DNA of 64,000 nucleotides, taken from the NCBI RefSeq assembly GCF_014054525.1, contig NZ_CP059564.1:692357-756356 (forward strand). The letters run 5' to 3'. A program made the translations under genes and the position numbers. The first letter of the stretch is position 1; the number at the start of each line of letters is the position of its first letter. The notes beneath the pieces are model-generated. The model had not been told where the DNA came from. It saw only the letters and a list, made by a program, of their open reading frames with translations, and ran no database searches. Positions 52,895 through 62,662 of this stretch are shown in pieces. The DNA comes from Alysiella filiformis (GTDB lineage: Bacteria; Pseudomonadota; Gammaproteobacteria; Burkholderiales; Neisseriaceae).

Positions 52895-53545
52895 TTAAAC
52901 GCGATTATCGGCTTCAATTTTGCCCAACAATGCGTCAAATTCGCCAATGTGCGCTTGCAAAAGATAGGGGCGCAACAAACTCAATGTGCGATAAATGCCG
53001 CGTGATTTGGAGTTTTCGTCAAACTGCCCTTTGTTCATGGAATTGTCAAAATCAAACCAGTATTTGGTAATCATCCACATATTGATTGCCAAGTCTTGTT
53101 TGCCGATTTCGTCAATTTGAATCAGTTGGGATTCTTGCAATTTGGTCAGCAGTTTAACCAACAATGGGGCAATTTGCACATGGGTAAATTCATTGTGTTC
53201 GCCCAAAAATGCGGCACTGCGATTGAGCAGCGTGTTCACATCGCTGAACAAAAAGCGATAATCCCACATGATTGCCAACACGCCGTTCATGTAGTCCACG
53301 CAACCGACCACGTTTTCAGGCAGGGGGGTGTTGCTCAAATAGTCCAACATCGCGCCACTGTAACGTTTGAACAACTGCATGATGATTTCATCTTTGTTGG
53401 CAAAGTGGTAATACAAATTACCTGGGCTAATGCTCAAATGGGCAGCAATGTGATTGGTGCTGGTGGCGCGTTCGCCGTTTTCGTTAAACAATTTTAAACT
53501 GGCGTCAATAATGCGCTGGTAGGTGCTGTTTTTACTGGCATTCAT
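52895..53545 (-). CDS. TetR/AcrR family transcriptional regulator
   Basis: A 216-residue regulator. The helix-turn-helix covers residues about 10-55 (RIIDASLKLFNENGERATSTNHIAAHLSISPGNLYYHFANKDEI). The C-terminal domain is hydrophobic-helix rich and would bind a ligand. YHFANKDEI at the domain end is close to the family consensus. The target is not evident; no efflux gene is adjacent. It faces bfd across a shared terminator. Confidence 0.92.
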   Translation of the reverse strand: MNASKNSTYQRIIDASLKLFNENGERATSTNHIAAHLSISPGNLYYHFANKDEIIMQLFKRYSGAMLDYLSNTPLPENVVGCVDYMNGVLAIMWDYRFLFSDVNTLLNRSAAFLGEHNEFTHVQIAPLLVKLLTKLQESQLIQIDEIGKQDLAINMWMITKYWFDFDNSMNKGQFDENSKSRGIYRTLSLLRPYLLQAHIGEFDALLGKIEADNRV

Positions 53546-53827
53546 GCTTCATTTTCCTAAATATGATGAGATGTGTTAATGTGGCATTTTACTCTAAAAA
53601 CAACTGAAAAATAAACCCATGCCAACTTGAATTTACATTTTTCAGGCTGCCTGAAAGTGGCGCAACCCCATTTGCCCAACCATGAAATCGCCATGATGGT
53701 TTAAGGCGCATGAAAATATTTTTAGATTAAGCTGCCTATTATTTTGTAGAATAGCCAGTATTTTCATTTTTAAATTGAATTGAAATGAATCACGACAAAG
53801 CAAGCGCAGGCATTTTCATCATGCTAT

Positions 53828-53901
53828 TTCAGGCAGCCTGAAAATGATGGCTTAATGATTTGGCATATTGAAATTGTGTGGGTGCAAGCACCCACCCTAC
53901 C
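53828..53901. repeat. R repeat (copy 2), upstream of cassette 3
   Basis: An uptake sequence, AAAATGATGGCTTAATGATT, TGGCATATTGAAATTGTGTG and a GGGTGCAAGCACCC hairpin. It is the inverse of 32990-33060 with two mismatches over the shared part. It ends four bases before the DUF4261 remnant. The rest of 53546-53827 has uptake sequences but no gene. Confidence 0.8.
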
Positions 53902-53905
53902 TTGC

Positions 53906-54040
53906 TACATCATCAGTTCAGGTTTGGTCTTGAAAGATGGGGAAACCATTGGATTTAGTGCAGAGCAGAAATGGCAAATTAGCCACTCAAAAAGCGTGTA
54001 TGCACCAAGTGAGTTTTCATTAAAGATTGATATTCAATAA
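53906..54040 (+). pseudogene. 3' remnant of a DUF4261 gene (cassette 3)
   Basis: 44 codons plus stop, matching residues YIISSGLVLKDGETIGFSAE and onward to SLKIDIQ of the intact gene at 33971-34708 with one visible residue change. It starts at TACATCATC, the same point as the remnant in cassette 1. The open frame continues to 53855, but those extra residues come from the R repeat. Confidence 0.85.
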
Positions 54041-54054
54041 AATCTTTTTAGGCT

Positions 54055-54087
54055 AAGCGGTCTATTGTTCTGTACAATAGATCGTTT
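54055..54087 (+). terminator. Conserved cassette hairpin, copy 3
   Basis: AAGCGGTCTATTGT, TCTG, then ACAATAGATCGTTT and a T/A run. Same place as in cassettes 1 and 2, with two arm substitutions that keep or weaken single pairs. Confidence 0.7.
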
Positions 54088-54367
54088 TAAATTTCTGAAA
54101 GGGTTATCATGCCAAATAATGTTTATGTTGGTTCAATGTCTTTTGAGTATGTCAATATTTATTCTATAGGCATTGATTTTGGTAATTTTTTTAACTACCG
54201 TGAATATCATAATAATTCTTCTTTACTAGAAAGAAATCCAAACAATCCCGAAATTCTATCAAAAGATAGAAAATTATTGGGAATAATTGTTGATATTCAG
54301 AATACATTTAGGAGTTTTAATAAGTTAAGTGTATTGCCAGATAAATTATGGATTGAAAGGGATAATA

Positions 54368-55240
54368 TATCCAATTAAAAACAAAATCACTACAAATATC
54401 GGTCAAATAAAATTTCAATATCAGAAATCATGTATTTGCGCCGCGTATTTTTGGCATAAGCCCAGTATTGTTCAATAGGATTCAAATCAGGACTGTATGC
54501 AGGTCAATACAGCAGCTTATGCCCACTTTGTGCCACCAATTGACGAATCTCTTCACCGACATGAAAGCGAGCATTATCCATAATCAACACACTCTTTTTA
54601 TTCAATTTTGGTATTAAATCTTCTTTTAACCATTGAATAAAAACCGCACGATTAATCGTATGATGAAACAAAGCAACTGTAAACAAACGCCCATTTAACA
54701 ATGCACCTATTGCATTGGTTTGTTTACGTATTTGCCAATCGTAAGTCGCATAACAACGCCGCCCAATCAGGGCATAGCCTTTTGTGTGCAAAACCACTTT
54801 CATCAATATAAACCATTTGATAGCCCATTTTTTTGTAAAAACGCAATTTTAAATGGTACTGATTTCGCTGTTCTGGTTCTTGTTTTGGGTGTTGGCACGT
54901 CTTTTTTTAACTGAAATTTTGAGCTGTTTGAGTGCGTAACAAATTGCACTTGCGGTAACACCCAAACGCTTGGCACGTTCGTATTGGAAGGCATCAGGGT
55001 AGTTTTCAACATCTTTTAATAATGCTTCATGATTAACTTTTAATGGTTTGAATTGACGTTTTTTTCTTTCAATCCCATTTCGTTTCCATTGGTTAATGGT
55101 ATGTGTACTGATGCCATAAAATGCGGAGGCTTGACGTATCGTCATGCCGCTTGCAACGCTTTTTAGGATTTGTTTACGTAAGTCTTGGGAGTAAGCCATG
55201 ATAAATTTAATATTGTAGTGATTTTAGTTTTGGTTGGCTA
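54368..55240 (-). mobile_element. IS630-type insertion sequence, complete ends (copy 2)
   Basis: 873 bp between inverted ends TATCCAATTAAAAACAAAAT and TAGCCAACCAAAACTAAAAT, both going on to CACTACAA. TA is duplicated at 54366-54367 and 55241-55242. The two coding frames match copy 1 at 11129 residue for residue wherever they overlap. Confidence 0.9.
54390..55199 (-). pseudogene. IS630-family transposase, broken (copy 2)
   Basis: The frame structure is the same as in copy 1: 116-residue helix-turn-helix part, A7 slippery run, YIDESGF in the -1 frame, an extra +1 shift, LIMDNARFH, then an in-frame TGA before PAYSPDLNPIEQYW. This copy keeps the C-terminal AKNTRRKYMISDIEILFDRY and a TAG. The shift on A7 is probably programmed. 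The +1 shift and the TGA make it likely defective. Confidence 0.8.
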
Positions 55241-55707
55241 TAGAAATGAGTATCTTACCATAAATAGTAATGAGAATTTATTTAAAGTAAAGGGTGGTGG
55301 AATAATTTTAAGAAAATCTTGTGCTAACGTTTTACAAAAATTTAATTTAGGTCAGACGACTTTGACACCATTACGAATTTATGAATATGAAACTGGAGAA
55401 TTGTGGTCTGATGAGGTTTTTTATTTTTTAAATTTATGCGAACATAGGCAATATGTAAAATATCCACAATCTAATGAAGATTTTATTTATATTCAAGGAG
55501 CAAAAAGATATTCCACTAATGGTGTTCCTATACAACCAAACACACTTGAAGTAAATCAATCTGTATTGAATTGTGATATTGATTTATGGCATGACCCTAT
55601 GTTAGGAGGTTCAATTTTTATGTCTGATAAACTATATTATGCTTTAAATGATGGTAATATGATTTATCAATGGAATATGCAGCCTTGCAAAGTTATTTAA
55701 TCATTAT

Positions 55708-55742
55708 AGCAAGCGTAGGTCGGCTCTCCGAGCCGACCTACT
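55708..55742 (+). terminator. Hairpin after immunity-like gene 3
   Basis: TAGGTCGGCTCTCCGAGCCG and ACCTA form a stem that matches the inner part of 33084-33125. It follows the gene stop by seven bases. Confidence 0.6.
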
Positions 55743-55773
55743 GATAAAACACATACCCTAATTTTGGATGGGT

Positions 55774-57075
<1,302 letters not shown>

Positions 57076-57117
57076 CTAAAAATCATCAAAAACGCTTATT
57101 TTAAACGAAAAACACGC

Positions 57118-57403
57118 TTTCAGGCTGCCTTTCATTACCCTATAAAAATAAGGCAGACGTGTATTGGAGATTGCGCTCTGTCGCCGCGCGGGCGACTTAC
57201 TTTTTGAAAAAGTAAGCCAAACAACTCAAATCCAAATAGAAACTTTACTTTTATTTCAGTCACTTTCTTTTTCAGGCTGCCTGAAATGTTTTTTGAAACA
57301 CAAACCGTTCAGCTTTCATGTATTTGGCTTACTTTTTTAAAAAGTAAGTCGCCGAAGGCAAAATTCATGTTTTGTAGGGTAGCGAAAGCCTGCCTGAAAC
57401 GCT
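57118..57403. repeat. Two K-family elements in tandem
   Basis: The first has TTTCAGGCTGCCTTTCATTA, GCGCTCTGTCGCCG and GACTTACTTTTTGAAAAAGT. The second (from 57285) has CAAACCGTTCAGC, GGCTTACTTTTTTAAAAAGT and AAGTCGCCGAAGGCAAAA, and ends at TGTAGGGTAGCGAAAGCCTG just before the dadA stop. No gene lies between 57067 and 57403. Confidence 0.7.
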
Positions 57404-58660
57404 TTAACAGGCGTAACGCATCATGTTTAAATCGTCAAATTTCACGTCTGCGCGGTCGTGGTCTATCAAATCGGCAACGATTTTGGCTGAACCCAAACTC
57501 ATCGTCCAACCCAAAGTGCCATGTCCTGTGTTGGTAAACAGATTGTCCAAGCGCGTGCGCCCCACGATGGGGGTGCTGTCGGGGGTAACGGGACGCAAGC
57601 CGCTCCAATATTCGGCTTGGGCAATGTCGCCTGCGTGGGGGAATAATTGTTGGGCAACCATGGATAAGGTTTCACGATGCACAGGTGGGCGTTGCAATTC
57701 GTATCCCGACAATTCTGCCATGCCGCCCACGCGAATGCGCTGGTTGAAACGGGTCAATGCCACTTTGTAGCGTTCGTCCAACACGGTGGATTGGGGGGCA
57801 TTGTCGGCATTGTGAATGGGAATGGTCAGCGAATAGCCTTTAATCGGATAAATGGGCAAATCCAAACCCAATTTTTGCAAGATGGGGCGGCTGAAACTGC
57901 CCAATGCACACAAAAACACATCGGCAGTTAAATCGCCTGCGCTGGTGCGTACCGCATTGACGCGGCTGCCTGAAAGCTGAAAATCGTGAATGGCACAATT
58001 AAATTGAAATTGTACGCCGCGTTCTTGGCACAATTTCGCCAATTTTTGTGTGAATATGCGACAATCGCCCGTGCGGTCGTTGGGCAATTCAAATCCGCCT
58101 GCAATTTCGTGTTTGATGTGCGCCAAAGCAGGTTCAAATTGCAACACGCCATCGGCATCAAGTGTTTGATATGGCACGTTAAATGAATCCAACACGCCCA
58201 TGCTTTTTTGGTGCAAATCAAACAAATTTTTATCGCGGAACAAATGCAAAGTGCCGCCCGAGCGTTGTTCATAATCCAATTTTTCGGTGGCATCCAATTC
58301 GGCAAACAGGGCGCAACTGTATTCTGAAATCCGCATCATGCGCGATTGGTTACGCGCATAGGCTGCGGCGGTGCAGTTGGCGGTCATTTGCGCCAGCCAT
58401 TTGAGTTGAAACAGGCTGCCATCGGGTTTGATTAACAAAGGTGAATGTGCTTTTCCCAACCATTTCAATGCTTTGAGTGGAATACTGGGTGCTGCCCACG
58501 GTGTTGTGTAGCCAAAAGACAGTTGTCCTGCGTTGGCATAGCTGGTTTCATCTGCCACACCTGCTTGGCGGTCTATGACGGTAACATCGTGTCCTGCGCG
58601 ATTGAGATAATATGCGCTGGCAACGCCCGCAACGCCCGCACCCAAGATGATGATTTTCAT
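57404..58660 (-). CDS. dadA: D-amino acid dehydrogenase small subunit type (DadA)
   Basis: DadA is a membrane-associated FAD enzyme that oxidises D-amino acids, D-alanine among them, into keto acids and ammonia and passes electrons to the respiratory chain. The 418-residue protein begins with the dinucleotide-binding fold IIILGAGVAGVASAYYLNRAG and the acidic strand end VTVIDR. GYSLTIPI and GGMAELSGYE are further family marks, with the C-terminal SGLRPVTPDSTPIVGRT and NTGHGTLGWTMSLGSA. The ATG at 58660 is chosen; ten earlier codons lack support. No racemase gene is adjacent. Confidence 0.93.
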   Translation of the reverse strand: MKIIILGAGVAGVASAYYLNRAGHDVTVIDRQAGVADETSYANAGQLSFGYTTPWAAPSIPLKALKWLGKAHSPLLIKPDGSLFQLKWLAQMTANCTAAAYARNQSRMMRISEYSCALFAELDATEKLDYEQRSGGTLHLFRDKNLFDLHQKSMGVLDSFNVPYQTLDADGVLQFEPALAHIKHEIAGGFELPNDRTGDCRIFTQKLAKLCQERGVQFQFNCAIHDFQLSGSRVNAVRTSAGDLTADVFLCALGSFSRPILQKLGLDLPIYPIKGYSLTIPIHNADNAPQSTVLDERYKVALTRFNQRIRVGGMAELSGYELQRPPVHRETLSMVAQQLFPHAGDIAQAEYWSGLRPVTPDSTPIVGRTRLDNLFTNTGHGTLGWTMSLGSAKIVADLIDHDRADVKFDDLNMMRYAC

Positions 58661-58772
58661 GGTATTTTTCCTTGTAATCATTTGTTGCAAAATGAATTGT
58701 TGGCAATCATAACCAAATTTGCCCCAAAAACCAAATTTATGCGATAAAAAACCTTTCAGGCTGCCTTAAAAT

Positions 58773-58949
58773 AACGCGAGTTCGGGATAAAAGTGATTGA
58801 TAAATTTAAGTCACTTTGCTCCCTCTCCCTGTGGGAGAGGGCTGGGGAGAAGGTATGTTGCTCAACAAGCCCTCTCTCCAACGCTTTCCCATAGGGAGAG
58901 AGGGCAGGTTTGTTGGCAAATTGGCAGTTACTTATCCCGAGTTCACGTT
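58773..58949. repeat. S-family element (copy S4)
   Basis: 177 bp with ends AACGCGAGTTCGGGATAA and inverted AACGTGAACTCGGGATAA. AAAAT lies on both sides (58768-58772 and 58950-58954). It is not nested in an M element. The remainder of 58661-59015 shows an uptake sequence but no gene. Confidence 0.8.
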
Positions 58950-59015
58950 AAAATAAAGAATCTGTGTTTGTCAGGCATTGAACAGCAGCCTGAACCCCAT
59001 TTTTGAAAGACCATC

Positions 59016-60299
59016 ATGTATTTACTGACCGAACTGGTGCGACTGCTGGAACAACGCGGACACATCTTCCCCAACGACCCACACGCCGCCACCGAAAGCC
59101 TGCGCCATATCCAAGGCGACACGCTGCACAAACTCCACCAACGCGCCCAAATCATCGACCGCGACCACCATTTGCGGCACACGCTCCAAAATCATCAACA
59201 GCGTTTGCATTGGCTGTTGCGGATTGCGCTGTTGATTTGGTTTGTGTTTGGTTTTACCAGCACTTACGGTTTGATGAAACACACACAATTGAATTTTTTC
59301 CTGATTTTGCTTGGCGTGCTGGGCATGAATAGCGTGATGTTGCTGTTGTGGCTGTTTAGCCTGCTGTGGCGCAAACCGCGTAAACCGCCCTTTTTGCCCA
59401 TGCTGTTTCCGCGTCAAAACAATGGCGTGGGGCAAGCCTTGGCGCAACTTTATGCCGAACAAGCCACGCAAAAACGCCATTTGTGGCGCAAAAATGCCTA
59501 TGCTCATCAACTGGCTTTGTCGGCTTTGGGCGGTATGTTTACGGCAGCCCTGTTTTTGCTTACCGTGCGCCAATACAGTTTCAACTGGGAAAGCACCTTG
59601 TTGAACAGCCAGCATTTTCTCAACAGCGTCAATGCCTTGTCGTGGCTGCCTGAAAAAATCGGTTTTGCCACCCCCCATGCCGATGCGGTTGCGGCAGGAC
59701 GCAACAGCCACGACACCACCCATGCCGCCAGTTGGGGCAGTTTGTTGTTGGGCAGCATTGTGTGTTACGGCATATTGCCGCGTTTGTTGGCGTGGGGATT
59801 TTGCGCTTGGCAATGCCAACGCCATCGCATTGAATTGAATGTGCAACAACCTTATTATCAAAACATCATACAAAAATGGCAGCGCACCATCACCGACAGC
59901 GACCATGATTATCAACCCGACCCAATCGCTGCGCCCATTGTGCTTGCCGCGCCACCCAGCAGCCACAGCGCGTATTGGGCGGTGCTGCTGGACGCGCCAC
60001 ACGACAATCCCGATTGGTACAAACACCTGCTTGGACAAGATTGGCGCGATTGTGGCGTGATTGCCAGCCGCGAAGAAATCGCCAATCTGCTGCAACAACT
60101 GCAACAACAACCCACCCAATTACTCATTGGCGTACGCGCCCACCGTGCGCCCGACCGTGGTCAAATCCGCACTTTGGGCAAATTGGCAAGCCACGCGCAA
60201 CACGGTATTGTGGTCAAACTGTTGCCGCCACACGATGCCGCTTTGTTGGCACAATGGCACGATATTTTGCGCCAAAACGCATGGGCGTGGGTGGCGTGA
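59016..60299 (+). CDS. DUF2868 membrane protein
   Basis: A 427-residue inner-membrane protein of the DUF2868 family: an N-terminal soluble part with a helical DPHAATESLRHIQGD region, paired membrane segments at about 67-87 and 94-116, two more at about 172-190 and 240-262, then a C-terminal cytoplasmic domain with VLLDAPHDNPDWYKHLLGQDW. In many proteobacteria it is followed by a DUF3482 GTPase-like gene; here a repeat block follows instead. Function is unknown. One uptake-sequence read as SWLPEK lies within it. Confidence 0.8.
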   Translation: MYLLTELVRLLEQRGHIFPNDPHAATESLRHIQGDTLHKLHQRAQIIDRDHHLRHTLQNHQQRLHWLLRIALLIWFVFGFTSTYGLMKHTQLNFFLILLGVLGMNSVMLLLWLFSLLWRKPRKPPFLPMLFPRQNNGVGQALAQLYAEQATQKRHLWRKNAYAHQLALSALGGMFTAALFLLTVRQYSFNWESTLLNSQHFLNSVNALSWLPEKIGFATPHADAVAAGRNSHDTTHAASWGSLLLGSIVCYGILPRLLAWGFCAWQCQRHRIELNVQQPYYQNIIQKWQRTITDSDHDYQPDPIAAPIVLAAPPSSHSAYWAVLLDAPHDNPDWYKHLLGQDWRDCGVIASREEIANLLQQLQQQPTQLLIGVRAHRAPDRGQIRTLGKLASHAQHGIVVKLLPPHDAALLAQWHDILRQNAWAWVA

Positions 60300-60351
60300 A
60301 TGGGGGAAAGGGTTTTCAGGCAGCCTTACAGTACAGAACGAAACTTTTAGG

Positions 60352-60596
60352 CTGAAACTTTTGCAAAACTCGGTTCGCAAGGGCAGATTTCATATTTGCC
60401 CTGTTTAGACTTGCAGAAATTTTTATTTTTGGGACACCATGTAGGGTGCAACTTGTTGCACCAAATCCATGTTTTATCAGGAAAATGGTGCAACAAGTTG
60501 CACCCTACACTCGTCCTATTTTTACATAAATTGAAAAGAGGCGGATATGAAATCCGCCTCTACATCAGTTTAAAAGAAGGTTTTGCAAAGGTTTCA
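60352..60596. repeat. M-family element (copy M5) carrying a nested B element
   Basis: Nearly identical to M2 at 7621-7866. A GC-rich G-type half (CCCAGCCCTCCCCCTTACAT and GGGGGAGGGGG) follows at 60650-60690. The stretch from 60300 to 60789 has no gene. Confidence 0.8.
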
Positions 60597-60789
60597 GGCT
60601 ACTTGTAACTTGTCCCATCGCACGCTGGCGGGGCAGCACGTTGGGTTTCTAACCCCCACCCCAGCCCTCCCCCTTACATAGGGGGAGGGGGTAAATTGGG
60701 TGGTAACACCACAAATTGTCATGTACGGTAAGGCAGCCTGAAACGCCCAAAACAAAGGGGCGGATATGAAATCCGCCCCCAATATCGCA

Positions 60790-62232
60790 TTAAATTTGCT
60801 CTTCCAACCAAACATTGCCGTCTTGCGCCAACAAATCTTGTGCGGCTTTGGGTCCCCAGCTTGACGCGGCATAGGTGTGTGGTGCAATGGGCGAATTTGC
60901 CCAATTTTCCAAAATCGGCATCACCCATTCCCATGCTTTTTCCAGCTCATCGCGGCGATTAAACAGGCTCAAACGCCCATCTATCACTTCACGCAACAGC
61001 AATTCATAGGCTTCGGCACGGCGTTCGTTGGACGTTTTGCCCATGTCCAACACCATTTCGGCTGCCTGAACGTTTAAGCCATTGCCCACTTGTTTCACAA
61101 ACATTTTGGCAGAAACCGTCTCATCAGGCTGCAAAGAAATGACCAAACGATTGGCGTGATTGCCAAACAAGCCATTTTCTTGTTCTTTGAAATTCAACAC
61201 AATTTCTGCCGAACGCGCCGCCAAGCGTTTGCCCGTACGCAAATAAAACGGCACGCCCTGCCAGCGTGGTGTGTCAATTTCGGCGCGAATGGCAACATAG
61301 GTTTCGGTGCGGCTGTTGGCAGGCACATTGTTTTCTTGCAAATAGCCTTTTTGCGATTCGTGGGCAACATATTGGGCGCGAACCACATTTTTATCCACAT
61401 CAGCCGAAGTCATCGGTTTTAAGGCTGCCACGACTTTCAATTTTTCATCGCGCACATCGTCTGCGCTCAAAGATTTGGGCTGCTCCATTGCCACAAAACA
61501 CAGCATTTGTATGATGTGATTTTGCACCATATCGCGCAATGCGCCTGTGATGTCGTAAAATTCGCCGCGCTCTTCCACGCCCAATTGTTCGGCAATGGTA
61601 ATTTGCACCGATTTGACAAAATCCTTGTTCCAAATCGGCTCAAAAAACACATTGCCAAAACGCAAAGGCAACACATTTTGCAAACTTTCTTTGCCTAAAT
61701 AATGGTCTATGCGATAAATTTGTTCTTCTTTAAAATATTGTGCCACATCGGCATTGATTTGCTGGGAAGAAGGCAAATCCGTACCCAAAGGTTTTTCCAG
61801 CACAATGCGAACGTTGTCGGCATTCAAGCCCACCTCTGCCAAATTTTTGCAGGCAGGCGCAAAAAACTTGGGCGCGGTGGACAAATAAATGATGACATTA
61901 TCGGTTTGGCTGCGCGATTGCACCGTTTGGCGCAAGGTTTGAAAATGTTCGGGCGTGTTCACATCAACAGTAAGATATTGAATGCGTTGAATAAAACTTT
62001 GCCACAATTCATCGGTAAAATGCTGTTTGATGTGGATTTTGCTGTCTTTTTCCACTTTGGCGAGAAAATCGCTGGTGTTCAGTTGGCTGCGCGATACGCC
62101 CAAAATGCGCCCCTGTGGGTGCAACAAACCCGCCGCGTGCGCTTGATACAAACAAGGCAACAATTTGCGCATTGCCAAATCGCCTGTTGCGCCAAAAATA
62201 ACCATGTCAAAATTGTTGAGCTTTTGAGCCAT
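60790..62232 (-). CDS. zwf: Glucose-6-phosphate dehydrogenase
   Basis: Zwf oxidises glucose 6-phosphate to 6-phosphogluconolactone with NADP, the entry to the pentose phosphate and Entner-Doudoroff routes. From the ATG at 62232 (AAAGGAAAAAAATG) the protein has 480 residues. Marks are the nucleotide loop VIFGATGDLAMRKLLP (11-26) and the active-site RIDHYLGKE. A VVAALKP and CVAMEQPKS block fits the family. 6-phosphogluconolactonase and hexokinase genes are not beside it; Edd is at the other end of the window. Confidence 0.96.
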   Translation of the reverse strand: MAQKLNNFDMVIFGATGDLAMRKLLPCLYQAHAAGLLHPQGRILGVSRSQLNTSDFLAKVEKDSKIHIKQHFTDELWQSFIQRIQYLTVDVNTPEHFQTLRQTVQSRSQTDNVIIYLSTAPKFFAPACKNLAEVGLNADNVRIVLEKPLGTDLPSSQQINADVAQYFKEEQIYRIDHYLGKESLQNVLPLRFGNVFFEPIWNKDFVKSVQITIAEQLGVEERGEFYDITGALRDMVQNHIIQMLCFVAMEQPKSLSADDVRDEKLKVVAALKPMTSADVDKNVVRAQYVAHESQKGYLQENNVPANSRTETYVAIRAEIDTPRWQGVPFYLRTGKRLAARSAEIVLNFKEQENGLFGNHANRLVISLQPDETVSAKMFVKQVGNGLNVQAAEMVLDMGKTSNERRAEAYELLLREVIDGRLSLFNRRDELEKAWEWVMPILENWANSPIAPHTYAASSWGPKAAQDLLAQDGNVWLEEQI

Positions 62233-62287
62233 TTTTTTCCTTTCGGATTGGGAAATTGAAAATTCAGCCACATTGTGATGATTGTGC

Positions 62288-62494
62288 TTTTCAGGCTGCC
62301 TTTCAGTACACGATAATTTTTGATGTTACCACTCATCTACCCCCTCCACCTATGCAAGGGGGAGGGCTGGGGTGGGGGTTAGAACCCAACGAGCCACCCC
62401 CACCCTAACCCTCCCCCGCCAGCAGGGGAGGGGACAGATTTCAGGCAGCCCAAAAATTTTGATTTTGGTTGTGTACTGTTCAGGCTGCCTGAAA
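62288..62494. repeat. G-family composite element (copy G3)
   Basis: Left end TTTTCAGGCTGCCTTTCAGT plus ACACGATAATTTTTG; right end decayed (TTTTGGTTGTGTACTGTTCA, then GGCTGCCTGAAA). The centre is the CCCCTCC and GGGGAGGGG palindrome pair. Several extra uptake sequences lie between it and 62620; no gene is seen in 62233-62662. Confidence 0.75.
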
Positions 62495-62662
62495 ACGGAT
62501 TATCCCCATTTTCAGGCAGCCTGAACAGTATTTTGCAGACTTTTTGCGATTACACACACTTTCATGCCCAAATTGTGTGCCATTGTTAGAGTAAGTTGTT
62601 TTCAGGCAGCCTGAAACACGCTAAAATTTACATCCTTTTTCACTCTGGGTTAAACTCAAATC

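Larger units (their letters stand above)
54109..55700 (+). pseudogene. DUF1629/Imm11-like gene (cassette 3), split by an IS630-type element
   Basis: The two parts, 54109-54367 and 55243-55700, join in frame if the IS (54368-55240) and one TA of the target duplication are removed: codons GAT AAT AGA AAT GAG. The joined protein has 238 residues, close to its paralogs (235 and 240). It carries the shared blocks LQKFNLGQTTLTPLRIYEYETGE and DIDLWHDPMLGGSIFMSDKL. The DNA is very AT-rich. The insertion must inactivate the gene unless the 3' part is expressed on its own; the IS does not provide an obvious start. The 5' part alone ends after 89 residues. Confidence 0.85.

Noticed and set aside
59022-60119. 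Long open frame (365 codons) on the minus strand within the DUF2868 gene
   Set aside because: It is antisense to a recognised family gene with membrane segments and lacks any family feature; the composition is that of a mirror frame.
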